From Tretioscincus oriximinensis (Eukaryota > Chordata > Lepidosauria > Squamata > Gymnophthalmidae), in assembly GCA_022410635.1 (NCBI GenBank), contig JAJVDF010000015.1, forward strand, positions 3,766,273-3,830,272: 64,000 bases of DNA, given 5' to 3'. The translations under genes and the position numbers were made by a program. Positions within the stretch are counted from its first letter, which is position 1. Each line of letters opens with the position of its first letter. The notes under the pieces are model-generated. The model made no database searches. It saw only the letters and a list, made by a program, of their open reading frames with translations, and was not told where the DNA came from. Below, in pieces: positions 1-11,415 of this stretch.

Positions 1-535
1 GTTGTGTTTATCAAACTAATTAACTGAAGGGAATGAATAATGCACATGACTGCACTGTGTGTATTATCGGATCTGCAGTCCAAACATCTTGAGATAACGA
101 ATTCATTTACCTAGAAGGTTTGATTTATGAGTTTTCAGGCCTCTTTTAGTGTTTGGGCAGCCAATGTATAGTTTTCTCTAATACTAAAAGAGTACATCTA
201 TGCCAGTAGAATTCAAAGAAGTACCTATGTTAGTCTGGATCAGAACTTCTAGCAAGTAGGTTTCAGAGCACTTTAGAGACGTCTAAGAAAAAAAAACCCC
301 GCTTAGATGTCTGTTCTGTAACTTGGTGGTGGTGTCCAAAAGTAAACTTGTTCTGCAGATAGTTCCAGACTTAAAACTAATTGTGCCATAGAAGGTGGTA
401 AAATTCTAGTGGATGTCTTGAATGATTTTTTAAAGTCTAAATTATGAATTTCTCATCAGTGACTTTCAGGTAGAGGAGAAATTCTGAAGAAGTAGCATTG
501 GTGTATGAAAGCTCATGATATTTTCTTATTTCTTG
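1..535. other. AFF1 intron, no recognised feature
   Basis: No coding region, repeat or structured element could be recognised. The sequence is moderately A+T rich, as in the other unassigned intronic stretches. Confidence 0.5.
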
Positions 536-950
536 TTAGCCTCTAAGGCTACAACCCCACCTCATGGTTTTTCTCGCTTTTTTCCTTAAAACATATTAGC
601 CACTTGCCCCTTCCAGGCTGCTGTGACTCTTCTCCTAGCAATGTCAACAAATGATGAGCCCCATAAGGTATTGCTGCACTTTCCTAACTACAATCCCCAG
701 CATCCTCTGTGAGCCAAGAGCCAATGAGCTGTTAGTCTTGTGAGATTTGCTATGTAATTACATTGCTTAATGTTCCCATGCAGCTTTCTTTTGGATATTA
801 TAAAATGTCCGCTGCTGAGTCGGATGAAATGCGGTGGCTACTTGTTCCATAGCAAAGGAAGTTTGCTGCAAATGGAATGCTTGACACACGTGACTTTTGT
901 GGGGTAGATTGATGTCGCGTCCCACTCTCTGTATACCATGCATCAGGATG
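536..950. repeat. Unclassified dispersed repeat, copy 1
   Basis: Similar along its length to 30911-31340. Both copies share, in order, a cacaa/acaaccccac start, a cttaaaa segment, a ccccagcat(c/t)ctc block, a caatga(g/a)ct block, ttataaaatgt(c/t)c(g/a)ctgctgagtc, and a tttgtggggt/c block. No coding capacity or terminal repeats are obvious. It is probably an old interspersed element. Confidence 0.6.
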
Positions 951-1072
951 TACCCTAAGATCCAGCAAGATGTTTTTTGCAGAAGCTTTGTGTGGCATAT
1001 TAGGAAAGGAATCAGTTTTAGTGGACAAGTGAAGGTGTCAGCCAGTGTGCAACAGCTATGGCGTGAACAAAC

Positions 1073-1196
1073 AGAATGAAGAAGTAGAAGTGTCTACGAA
1101 AGCTTATGCCACCCACTTTTCTCAAGTTCGTCTCAAAGTGCTACTAGCTCCTTTGCTGGACTTTCTACTAGACTAACACGGCGATTTCTCTGAAAT
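1073..1196 (+). mobile_element. Penelope-like element 3' fragment
   Basis: Begins inside the hammerhead-like motif and runs to the family 3' end (actaacacggcgatttctctgaaa). In the motif the core reads AAUGAAGA rather than CUGAAGA, so the essential C is lost; GAAA and most of stem II remain. It is truncated at its 5' side. Confidence 0.8.
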
Positions 1197-2420
1197 ATAC
1201 TTTTCTTGCTAGCTCATAAGGTGCCATGAGAGTCCCCTGCTAGAAATTCTGAAGCCAGAGTAAGGCTCATTGAAATCTATGGGAACAGAAAGGGAAAATG
1301 ACATCAGGGTTTGTTTCTGGTTTTTTCAAGCCGTGACCTGAGCACAGTTAGTGTAAGGATTTATAGCTACCAGCCTTCTTGGATGACATTTTGAGACAGC
1401 ATATAGCAATCCAGTGATAGATCAAACCAGTAACTTTATATCTAATAACCAGTAACCAGTAAACACCATATCACATACGGTGCTTTTCTTCTTTGTTTCT
1501 TAAAAAATGATATTGAATCAGTAATTTGTTTCAATGTTAGTTTCCTGTGTTCCTATATCAGGGTAGCATCAATGAAGATATTACCCACTTCCATTGGCAA
1601 AAGATTATACTGAAGGAGTATGTTAGAAGAACTTGTGAATTCCAGTTCATACGTTTCTTGTGAAAACTAGAATTTCTTTGCAAGAATTAACAGAACAGGA
1701 AAATAAATGTACTATCAGTATACTTTTAGGAAAATTGTGATGTTTGCTAATGTAAAATAATTGAGCATTTTCAGTTACAGAGTGATATAAATTAATGGTT
1801 TGGAAACAAAAATATAGGCCTGGAAATGGATTGCTGTGGCTTCCAAGAAAGTAAAGGGATTCTTTTTTTAAGCATATATGTTTTTCTGCATTACTGGTAT
1901 CTTGTTTCTTGTTATTTTGTATCTATTCTCTACCAAAAATGCAACAAGAAATCAAACATGGAAGTTGGAAAAAGAGTACCAAATCCTAAAATTGTATTTT
2001 CTTACTTTCATTTCCTTGGCTACAATTTTACAATTTCCTTGGTTACTACTCTTGATGAGAGATCTCATGGCAAGTCAAATAAAACATTAAAACGTCAATT
2101 AAACACAATTAAAAGCAAATGCCCAAACCAGCTAGCTAAAAGTAAATTCAGAACTTCATATCTTAATATAATAAAGATGTCATCAGGAAGAATTTCTAGG
2201 AAGAGCCTTCCAAATACAGAAAACCTGTTAAGAGTATTCTATTCTATAAATACTGTATATAAGTTTCATTAGAAGTAAGAAATGGTTTTACCTCTTACTG
2301 TTTAACCCACAAAAGATAAGCCCTATTTTCACACGTGTAAGGAAGAATCAGAAGTAACAGGATGAAGTTGCAAGGGAGTAAATATTAATTAGACATTACA
2401 AAAAACTTTCTGGCAGTAAG
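1197..2420. other. AFF1 intron, no recognised feature
   Basis: A+T-rich sequence. The open frame at 1826-2272 (148 codons) has no recognisable domain and the composition of random A+T-rich DNA. Confidence 0.4.
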
Positions 2421-2575
2421 GGCAATCAACTAGTGGAGCAAGTTGCCACAGGAGATGATGAATGCTTCTTCAATGGAAGTCTTCAAACAGAGAGATGACT
2501 TAGTGAATCTTGCATTGAGTAGGATGTTAGACTCAATGAGTACGGCAGTTCCTTCAAACCCTATGGTTTTCTAAT
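2421..2575 (+). mobile_element. CR1 LINE 3' fragment (old)
   Basis: Contains degenerate CR1 3' landmarks: agttgccacaggagatg, cttcaaacagagagatga and gatgttagactcaatga near the end. It is strongly diverged. Confidence 0.5.
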
Positions 2576-4155
2576 GAAATGTTCTGTTAATAGACTTTGA
2601 GAGACCCATTTTAAATTACTCCATTGCTCTGGACAGCAACAATTTCTTACCCAAGATTCTGAAAGACGTTTTAGCAGGGTTGGTCATTTCTATGGACGTC
2701 ATTACCATTGTGGATTTTTTCCATGAGCTCGAGGAGTAAAAGGGATCCTTTGACTTCATTATACATGTTTACAAATGTATTCTCCAATCGTTTTTGGATT
2801 CTGCCTTCATGGTTTTGCTTAACTATGCCCCTGCTCATCTCTTCTTTCTTGATCATAACATATGCAAGTTATGTTAAAGTGTTCCCTTAATTGTTTTGAG
2901 CAGTATATTTTTGTGCATTTATACCTCATGTTTCACCCCAAATCCCAAGATGGATTGCAACAATAATGTGCAATAACCAGTCTCAATATTTAGCTGTCAC
3001 TTGGTTTTTTTATTTGATGTAAAAAGCTAAGCAGCACCCAGATTTGAAATGCCAAAGAATACCATATGCTGCTGTTTAGACTGAAAAGTAAAAAACCCTC
3101 AAAACCTATTTACAGTTAGAACAACAAGGATGTAAGCTGAGGGAACTTCTCATCCCAATATATAATTTTTGTCTGACTTGTAAAACTCAGTAAGAATAAG
3201 TGGATTGAAATCAAATTATTTTTATTTTTGTAGGGGAAAAAACAGAACAAAACTCGAGGACTAGAAATCTAGAATTTGAAAATTTGGAGTTGGCTGTAAA
3301 TTTGTTAAATTAAAAACTTTGCCGTTGCAATATTGGTGTCATAGTTGGTTTTCCTTGAAAGTTTACTTACAATTGGACAGATTAATTAATTTCCAACAAT
3401 CAGATAAAAGATCTACTCCAGAAGAGCAGTTCTCATGTCAAGCTGTGATCAAACAACCTTTTCATCATGGCAGATGTGAAATGAAGATCCACATGTATGC
3501 GTATTCACATCACAGATGTGGGAAAACATCGGAAGAGGAGAATGAGCCTCCCTCTTGTTCCGCTTCCTCTCAGCCTCTCTCTCTGCACTTATCACCCTGT
3601 CTGCTGTCAATTGCAATGTGGAGAGCTGGCAATCAAACCATACTGGGTGGGACCTTGGGGACTGCAGTGTAGGTATCCTGATCTAGGATCAATCAATATT
3701 TTTGCAGTCAGTATCACAATTATCAAAAGAAAAATAAAATGCAGAAAAATACAAGTTGTATACAATAATATTAATACTAAAAAAGTATAAAAATAAACAT
3801 CTCTGAGCTTTCTGCTAGGAGGTGAGATAAACCTTATCAAACCAGTTGTTTGGCAGTCGTTTAGAAGGTATTCTGATTTTTGTTACTGTCGCAAATTTTA
3901 GTGTAACAATTGAATTTTTAGGTCTGAGCAGTATTTTTATATAAAAGTAATTCTCCCTCGCATAGAAACTTTCAGTAATAGGTATAATCAAAATAGAGTG
4001 CAAATGGGTGTCTAAAGGGCAATATAGAAGAACATATGAGATCATCTCAATTTGGTTAAATCCACCGGGCAAATACATTTGGAGTAGTTTATACTTTTCT
4101 TCTATACGTTGGATTAATAAAATTACTAAAGTAATTTTGCTGCCACAGAGAGTTT
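2576..4155. other. AFF1 intron, no recognised feature
   Basis: No repeat or gene recognised. Short open frames on both strands lack any domain or splice context. Confidence 0.4.
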
Positions 4156-4325
4156 AGCATTTATTTATTTATTTGTACTTATACCTCGCCTTATACCCAA
4201 AGGTCTCAGGGTAGCCAACAGTAAAACATCAATTCAAAATTAAAACAGCATGAAACAATATCTAAAAGTAGGGACAGAGATGACATTTCTTCAGCCAGGT
4301 AAAAGAGGTGCTTTTTATAACAGGT
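4156..4325 (-). mobile_element. L2-clade LINE 3' end
   Basis: On the minus strand it carries the L2-type 3' UTR (cttttacctggctgaagaaatgtc) and ends in the tail ctgagacctttgggtat... followed by a short aaataaataaa repeat. This is the same tail as in the fuller copy at 19841-20703. Confidence 0.65.
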
Positions 4326-4995
4326 AAATTTGAAATTTTGCTTAGTTTGGTCTGTAGATTAGTGTCCCAGGTCTTAGCAATTCATCAGGGGAGAAGCTGA
4401 ACTGCCTTATTTTTTCTTCAATCTCCAGCTTTCATTTTGTTTTATAGTAGTCCCATAGAGTTAGGACAGCCACCACCAGTTCACACAGCTGTCTTCAGGA
4501 TAGTACTGGGTGGATCCAGAAGAGAAAATTAAGGTGTGCTTGATAGAATTTGTCATATTAAAAAAAGAAAAGAATGATGGGTAGTTGAAATACACAAGTC
4601 CATTGCCCTCTGGGGCACGTGAAAGTAGGTTGTAGGGATTAAATATGATGTTTTGCAAATGAAAAGTAACATCTGGAAAAAGAAGACAAAATTTGGGATC
4701 ATCAGCAGTTACAGCAATTATCTTCAGACATGTATTAGAACCACTGGAGACCATGGTTGTTGAAAACATTTACTTCCCTCAGCTTAACGCACAAACGATG
4801 GTATTAAAGTCATTGTTGTGAGGCAGGTTACAGCTTCATACATTTTCATATACTTAAGGTTTTATTTATTAGTTAGTAAAAAATCTCTATTGTCACTCTT
4901 TTTTCCCTCTGGAAAATATTTTCATTTTGAATCTCTCTCTTTCCTATTTTTCATATTTGAATCCCTTAACAGTTCTAAGTAAAATATGATAACAT
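4326..4995. other. AFF1 intron, no recognised feature
   Basis: Contains a 102-codon open frame on the minus strand (4461-4769) that I do not recognise. No splice context or family motif supports it as a gene. Confidence 0.4.
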
Positions 4996-5501
4996 TTTCA
5001 GAGAAATAGCCGTGTTAGTCTAGTAGAAAGTCCAGCAAAGGAGCTAGCAGCACTTTGAGACTAACTTGAGAAAAGTGGGTGGCATAAGCTTTCGTAGACA
5101 CGTCTACTTCTTCAGATACTGAGGGACTAATGTCAGGGTCAGGTATTTATAGGAAACTGTGTAAGGGAGAAGACAAAGCATATGCAACTGTAATAAGGTG
5201 ATGAATTGCAGGTTAGAAAAACAGGTGAATAGCAGAAACTAATCCTCTTATGTGAAAAAGTCCCTGGGGCAACAAGAGGCAATGTCTGGTAGAGAATCAA
5301 TCAAATACTTAACAGGTTTCATAAAAATGTGTAGTTGGCCAGGAAACCATTATCTCTGCTAAGTCCTTTGTTGATAGCCTGGAACTTATGAATGTATTCA
5401 GGTTCTGTTAAGTATTTGATTGTTTCTCTACCAGACATTGCCTCTTGTTGCCCCAGGGACTTTTTCACATGAGAGGATTAGTTTCTGCTATTCACCTGTT
5501 A
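4996..5501 (-). mobile_element. Penelope-like element fragment with inverted 5' tail
   Basis: The minus-strand part (4996-5407) covers the end of the endonuclease ORF, the 3' UTR, the hammerhead motif and the family 3' end. At 5403-5501 a plus-strand copy of the 3' UTR (ctgttaagtatttgattg to gctattcacctgtt) follows directly and is the reverse complement of about 5217-5315. The arrangement resembles a 5' inversion made during target-primed reverse transcription. Confidence 0.85.
5082..5119 (-). ncRNA. Hammerhead-ribozyme-like motif, intact core
   Basis: Read on the minus strand: stem I GUAU, core CUGAAGA, an extra A, stem II GUAGAC/GUCUAC closed by GU, then GAAA, GCUU and AUGC. All core positions of the CUGANGA...GAAA consensus are present. 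Stem I is GUAU/AUGC with one G-U wobble. Stem III is reduced to AGCU, which is self-complementary and could form between two copies. Confidence 0.6.
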
Positions 5502-6755
5502 AGAACTTTTTTTTAATTAAAAAAAATGAAAAAAAAAAGATTTTTTCCAACCAGCGCATTAAAACCAATAAAAGAAACTAACTGAAAGATGAAGTCAGTG
5601 ACACTTGCTTGGGCTTGAAGTGTACCAAATACTAACCTTCAGTTGAAGATTTAGCAAGTGAAATTTAGGAACAAAAAATACACTAATGTAAATATTTGTT
5701 TTTGCTTCTTTAATAAATACCTAACTGTGTATAAAAAATATAACTTTTTAAAACTAAACTCGAGCTACAAATATCACAGAATTATGGATATTTCTAGATG
5801 TGATATGGCACCCAAATTAACTTAGGGATTTTTTTTTACGAATTTTGACGCACCGAGCTCAAAAGGTTTGCCATCACTGTCTTATATCTTGTCTTGGGTT
5901 GTATATTCAACTTCAATTTTTTTATTGTTTCTATAAAATATGCAAAACAATACAAAATAAACAACATAAAAAGAAGAAATACATACCTATAATTATGTTC
6001 TCACACACACACCCCTCAGGTGGACCATGTAAGTGCTTAAAGAAAAAGTCTTTGCTCAAATATCATGGTTAAAGTGTTACTAATACAAAACAATTCCCAT
6101 ATGGAATCATGTAACAGCTTTTCCGCTAAATAGTCATACCACTACTCTATAGTCCATTTACTCTTATCCTTACATCCCCTAGCGTCGATTATGTGCCCTG
6201 CCAGTATACATTTCTCCAACACATATACGGCATCTTTTTGCAAATTAAGATGTTCCATTCTGAACCTTATCAAAAATTCCTTTGTTATCCAAAATTATCC
6301 TTTTTCTTGAGATATACAGAGGGTTGTACATTCAACTTGATTTAGGAATCATTACTTTAAGAATTTCTCCACAATAGAATATAAATCCATGATTTAATCT
6401 AGGGACTGGTTTTTTTTGATGCCAGTCTCTTGGATCCTTATACAAGAGGCTTTGGGCAAGCTTTTATTTGGCAAGCTTTTAATCTGAAATTAAGTGATTG
6501 TCCCAAAGGCCCTTGAATCATCACAGGGACTTGAGGGTGAGCTTCCATTTCCCAGTTGGAAAGGAGCCCAGCCAAAATGAAATTAAATACAGAAAATGTG
6601 TGGAGGTTTGGGAGGCATGTCATGCCTGATTGATGCAACTATAATTGATTAGTCAACACTAATCAGTAAACCTAATTATTTTGCAATTTTCTTTTATTCT
6701 TTTTTTTAAAAAAATACTTTAACGAGCATAATCTCTAGAATTGTATAGTCAAGAA
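5502..6755. other. AFF1 intron, A+T-rich, possible old LINE 3' UTR
   Basis: About 5925-6350 is rich in short pyrimidine runs and resembles a minus-strand LINE 3' UTR, but no diagnostic block was found. Nothing else is recognised. Confidence 0.25.
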
Positions 6756-7556
6756 CATAAACCCAAGCTCAGCGTAGTCCTATCTAGTCAAGATATAGCC
6801 ATCTTAGTTTTGTTTGGAAAGTACAACAAGGGGGCTTCCATTTCTTTTCAAATTCCCATTGCTTCTGTTGCCAAAACCTGCCATTTCTTTCTCTATAACA
6901 TTTCCAAAATTTGGCCTTTCCTAACTGTTGATACTGCTAAAATTCTTATACACTCTCTCATAATCTCCTGTCTTGAATATTGTAATAGCCTCTTCGTTGG
7001 TCTTCACGCTTGTCATTGTCACTCCATGCTGCAGCTAAAGTTATTTTTCACTCCTGTTGATTTGATCATGTTAGCCCCAGCTAAAATATCTCTACTGGTT
7101 ACTTTTGCCCTATCACATTCAGTATAAACTATTGGTTCAGATTTTTAACTCTATGTACAATTTAGCACCCTCATATCTTTCTTCCCTTGTCTGCAACTAC
7201 CAGCCCTCTTGTACCCTTTGTTCTGTCCATTCAAAGCAGCTGGTTCAGCCCAGAATAACCACCTCCTGGTTTCATCACAATCCTTTTTCTTTTGTCACTC
7301 CACTACTTCTGGAACCTTCCCACCACTCATCTCCATCAGTCCACCACTCTCTTCTCCTTTAAATCTCAACTTAAATTATTTCTTTTTTTTTCTAAGACCT
7401 TCAACTCAATTTGAACTGATATAATAATTTTTCCCTACCTTGCTGTATACGTAATTTTAACTTGTATTGTTTTATACTTGATTTTTAATATTTGTATTTC
7501 CTTTGTGTTCTCTGCAGCATTCTATACACTTATAGCACTATGGAAATAAACGAAAC
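6756..7556 (+). mobile_element. LINE reverse-transcriptase C-terminal remnant (L2/CR1 group)
   Basis: Conceptual translation gives broken pieces typical of the end of non-LTR reverse transcriptases: NISKIWPFLTVDTAKILIHS, SCLEYCNSLFVGL, YKLLVQIFNSMYNLAPSYLS and LLLEPSHHS. The frame is interrupted. The 3' end is a T-rich UTR ending in aaataaacgaaacgaac, and Penelope-like sequence abuts it. Confidence 0.6.
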
Positions 7557-7561
7557 GAACA

Positions 7562-7745
7562 AAATTGTAGCACTTGGAGAGTAACATGAGAAAAGTAGGT
7601 AGCACAAGCTTTCGTAGACATGTGTAGTTCTTCAGATGCTAGGTGACCAATGTCAGGGACGGACTTTACAGGAAACTGAGTTAGATATGGGGGTTTAATC
7701 CCCATGCCATATTTACACATTCCATACCACATCTGCATATCACAT
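7562..7745 (-). mobile_element. Penelope-like element fragment, minus arm of head-to-head pair
   Basis: Carries an older variant of the 3' UTR plus the hammerhead region (7602-7639). The core CUGAAGA and GAAA are kept, but three substitutions in the 5' strand of stem II destroy its pairing. It abuts an oppositely oriented fragment. Confidence 0.75.
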
Positions 7746-7915
7746 TTAATCCCCATACCACATCAACATGCCCTTTGTCATCTCCTACACTCAATTTCCT
7801 ATTAAGTCTGTTCCTGATACTGGTCCCCTAGCATCTGAAGAAGTAGACGTGTCTACGAAAGCTCATGCCACCTACCTTTCTCTTGTTAATCTTCAAGAGC
7901 TAATAACTCCCTTGA
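7746..7915 (+). mobile_element. Penelope-like element fragment, plus arm of head-to-head pair
   Basis: Reads from aatccccataccacat through the hammerhead motif (7831-7868) to ttgttaatcttcaagagcta, short of the family 3' end. Together with 7562-7745 it forms a head-to-head inverted arrangement. Confidence 0.75.
7831..7868 (+). ncRNA. Hammerhead-ribozyme-like motif, intact core
   Basis: GCAU, CUGAAGA, extra A, GUAGAC-GU-GUCUAC, GAAA, GCUC, AUGC. Stem I (GCAU/AUGC) and stem II are perfectly paired. The nucleotide before the predicted cleavage point is C, the usual best choice for hammerheads (NUH rule). Confidence 0.65.
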
Positions 7916-8997
7916 TAGCCCTATTTAGTCCATCATCCATTCTCAAAGGTGACCCACTAATTGCTTCTGGGCATCAGAAGCAGAAGACAAAGAGGAAAAA
8001 AATAACGTGTCCTGATTTCCTGAATAAAGGTTAATGTAAACTATTTATCTCTTTGTGAATCTATCTACTTTGTAAATAATCAGCGAAATGCTATGGGTTT
8101 GTAAGTTTAAAGTTTTCTATTCTTTGCTTTTCTGCAGGCTTTGAAAAATATATATAAAATGTTGAATTTTTACATAGTTCTATATACATAGAACTGAAAC
8201 GTGGCCTTGTTGGCTCAAGAAAAATACCAAACCGCCAAACTTCAAAAACATGACTTTTTTCCTTTTTCTTGTACAATCATGGCAGCTGGAATATTTAAGA
8301 GGGAAGCACACATTTTGATCTATTCATGCAATTATCTTAAAGATGGTAAGGATGCTGATTTTTAAATCTTGGCTGTAAGACGTCTTGATTCATATTCAAA
8401 ATAGGTGGATTACAGATAGATAAACAAACAAACAAATAAATGGTTAAATAAACATCTCACTAAATGAATGTGTTTTCTTGTCCCGCGTTTGGCAACCATC
8501 AAGGCAAAGAAAGGGAAAAAAACAATGTATCAGAATAAGAACTGATCAGGTGCTAAGCTAAACCATCTATTATTTAAGAAGAGTGTTTATTTGTCATTTA
8601 CAATAATGCTATTACTTAGACATTTTCATGTGAAAGGTGGTGGGTGGGTGGGGTGAAATCCAGTGACATTCAAAGACATAAAAGCTGGAAAGTTCTGGAA
8701 TCTTTTTCATGCCAGTCTGAATTCCTTTGCTGTATTGGCAAAAGGAGGGACAATATGTAGCCTTCCCATGCGTTAGTAAAATGGCGACTGCTGACTTTGC
8801 ATTTGTTCAGCTAGCTAAAGAGCTGTGCATAAATCATTAGCTTTGTTTAATCCCTTTGGCCACTTCGGAGGCAGTAAATCAGCAATTACTTCCCAGTTTG
8901 AAAAAAATAATACATTCAGGGGATTCTTGGGTGGTCTTGAGTAGGACATGAGCCCTTAAAAAAGCCATGCAGAGGTTCAGGTTTGTCTTTAGGTTGA
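7916..8997. other. AFF1 intron, no recognised feature
   Basis: Nothing recognised apart from short low-complexity runs (aaacaaacaaacaaat near 8427). Confidence 0.4.
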
Positions 8998-9296
8998 AGC
9001 CTGTGGATTTTACTTCCAGAACAGGTGGTGGTACCTAGCAGCCTGGATAGTTTCAAGGCAGGATTAGACTGCTTTGGACACTAAGGGTATAAATAGCTAC
9101 TAGGATGGATGCCTCTGGGATGGAGCAACAGACAGTACGCCTGAAATGCCATTTGCAAGGAGTCGAGATCAGGTGCTAATTTTTCCTTTTTCTGTTCAGA
9201 CTGCCCAGGTGCAATTGGTGTGTCTCTGTGTGAGACAGAATGTTGGACTAGATGAGCTCTGGCCCGATTCAGCATGGCTCTTCTTATATTCTTATG
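8998..9296 (+). mobile_element. CR1 LINE 3' end
   Basis: Contains the CR1 3' landmarks in order: tttacttccagaacaggtgg, tagcagcctggatagtttc, ggatggagcaacagac, ccatttgcaaggagtc, actgcccaggtgc, gttggactagatgagctctgg and catggctcttcttat. Confidence 0.8.
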
Positions 9297-10264
9297 CCCA
9301 GCATGTGGTAAAAGGCTATGGCTTCCCTAAAGAAAGATACTCTTGGTGGAAACTGAGAGTCCACAAGGTACCCCATGAATCAGAATGAAATATGGTTGTT
9401 TGGAGTTAAGTATTTGGGGTGGGTGAGGCACTTAGCAAAACACAGTGACGAGTGAAATGGCTCTGCCTCTCAGTGGAAATTCCCTAGTCAGGACACGCTC
9501 TGAATATTCCTTGAGTGGTAAAGAGCACAGTAGAAGAGAAACAAAACACAAAGTCATGGAACATGTTATGTTTGAGTTGGCCAAGTGTGCATTTTATCCC
9601 CATGCAAGACCTTTGACTTGCCTCCTTTTGTAATGAGAGGTTTTGGAACTCTTAAGATGGAAATTTTGTGGCTGAGCAAAACTACTGGTTACTGCAGTGC
9701 CTAGTTCAGACTTGGTGGATGTAGCTGTATACACTGAGATTTTTTAAATCAAAACTGCTTAGGAAGATGCCTCAGGGCTGTTCTGTACCATGTGTTGAAC
9801 TGCAGGTCCAACAACTTCATAGTTCTGCAAGGAGCTGGCAGCTGGTGGGAGTTCCCCTGCTCATGTTCTTTGGGCTCTAAAACAGAGCTCTCCTCTTCTG
9901 AAGTAATAAAATCAAATGAATTCGGAATGTGTGCTGGTGAGGAAGTTCAGAACTTCAAGAGAAGACCCCCTGTCCTCCTAGGACTGACTTTATTGGGCCT
10001 GAGATGTTAGAACAAGAAAGTGTTCAGCAGTCTTTTTTACCTGTTAGGTATGTGGCAGACATATATCTACTATATAGCTGTCTTCCATTGTAATCCCTAT
10101 GGAGTTTCCTTGGCACGAAAGGGACAACTACATAGTTTGAATTCAACACTGACATTTGAAGCTTAGGTAGGGTTTTCTCCAGTTACAGCCCTTTCTGGAT
10201 AGCGACAATCTGGCTCCAGCAATCCATTCTGCTGATATCCAAATCATACAGTTTTAATGCACTC
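9297..10264. other. AFF1 intron, no recognised feature
   Basis: No repeat family or coding region could be recognised. Confidence 0.4.
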
Positions 10265-10570
10265 TACATAGGGTTTGAAAGCTGCAGCTGGTAAAGAGTA
10301 GAACAGCTAGACTGCTGACTAATGCTGCTATTAATCCTAATTGGTTACCAAGATAAATTGAAGGTATTAACATTAATTAATAAGGCCTTAAATGATTAGG
10401 TCTAAGGGAACACATCTTCCCATATAGACCTGCCAGTGGCAATTCCACCAACTTCAGCAAATAAGGAGAAGGCGACTCATAGGAAGGCATTTGGTTGTGG
10501 TCATATCCTCCAGACTGAGAAACAGTCTCCCTTCTGAGGGGTGCGAGACACCTTTATATGTATTTATAGA
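10265..10570 (+). mobile_element. L2-clade LINE reverse-transcriptase remnant
   Basis: Degenerate match to the RT end of the copy at 19841-20703: gctagactgctgact, aaggtattaacattaattaat, aaggccttaaatga, gacctgccagtggcaattcc. The frame is broken. Confidence 0.6.
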
Positions 10571-10576
10571 ACACAC

Positions 10577-10581
<5 letters not shown>

Positions 10582-10612
<31 letters not shown>
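10582..10612. repeat. (AC)n microsatellite
   Basis: An uninterrupted AC dinucleotide tract of about 15 units. Confidence 0.95.
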
Positions 10613-10614
<2 letters not shown>

Positions 10615-11415
10615 TCCCTTAGGTTTTGTCTAAGAAAACATAGCCCTCTCCCATTTCTGAAAGGTGGTAATACTGAATACAAATTGATTAAGCCACATTC
10701 TCTCACATTCAGGGATAAGGGGAAGCATGAATTATTCAATAAAAGGAGAAAGGGGACTATAGAATCCAGAGAATTTACTTGCTAATAGTTTTGACATTAT
10801 GGTTCCAACAGTTTTATTTAGACTTCTTGCTAAACCATGGTTTGCATTAATGGTATTTTGGAATATCAAAAAGCATCATCAGCTTTTGAATAATAGCTTT
10901 CGAATGATGTGGGGTTTTTCCTTGCCCTTACAGTCTGCTTGTTCAGCTTTTCTGGTGTTTTGGTATAGCTGTTCACCTCTATAACCAGAACAATAATTCT
11001 ATTCTAGTTTGTCAGACATTCGTAACTTTAATTCAAGGTTAGATATATCTTGAACTTTGGATAGAATTTCACTTTCATTGAAGGACACTTTAAGCAAGTA
11101 ATCGGACTGGAACAATCATGCGTTGGATCGCTTCCAGTGACCTCCAACAGACTATCCTATTCGTAACTGCTTTTACATATACTGGTACTTGCAGTAGAAC
11201 ACTTGGAAGCATTCTATATTTGGTTCACAGTGGCTGGAGCAGTGTGGGCTAATGTGTAAAGGACCGCTTTTCAGATTATGTATCTAAATAGACCTGAATG
11301 ACCCTCTGCCTTGTGACTAGATGAGGAAACATGCCTCATTCAATTACAGTGAGAGGGAAATGTTTACTATCACTGTTTTATCTAACACAACATACTGCAT
11401 TATTTCATTTTAAAA
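10613..11415. other. AFF1 intron, no recognised feature
   Basis: Nothing recognised on either strand. Confidence 0.4.

Noticed and set aside
1826..2272. 148-codon plus-strand open frame
   Set aside because: Composition matches A+T-rich intron; no domain.
4461..4769. 102-codon minus-strand open frame
   Set aside because: Not recognised as any family; may be chance or part of an unidentified repeat.
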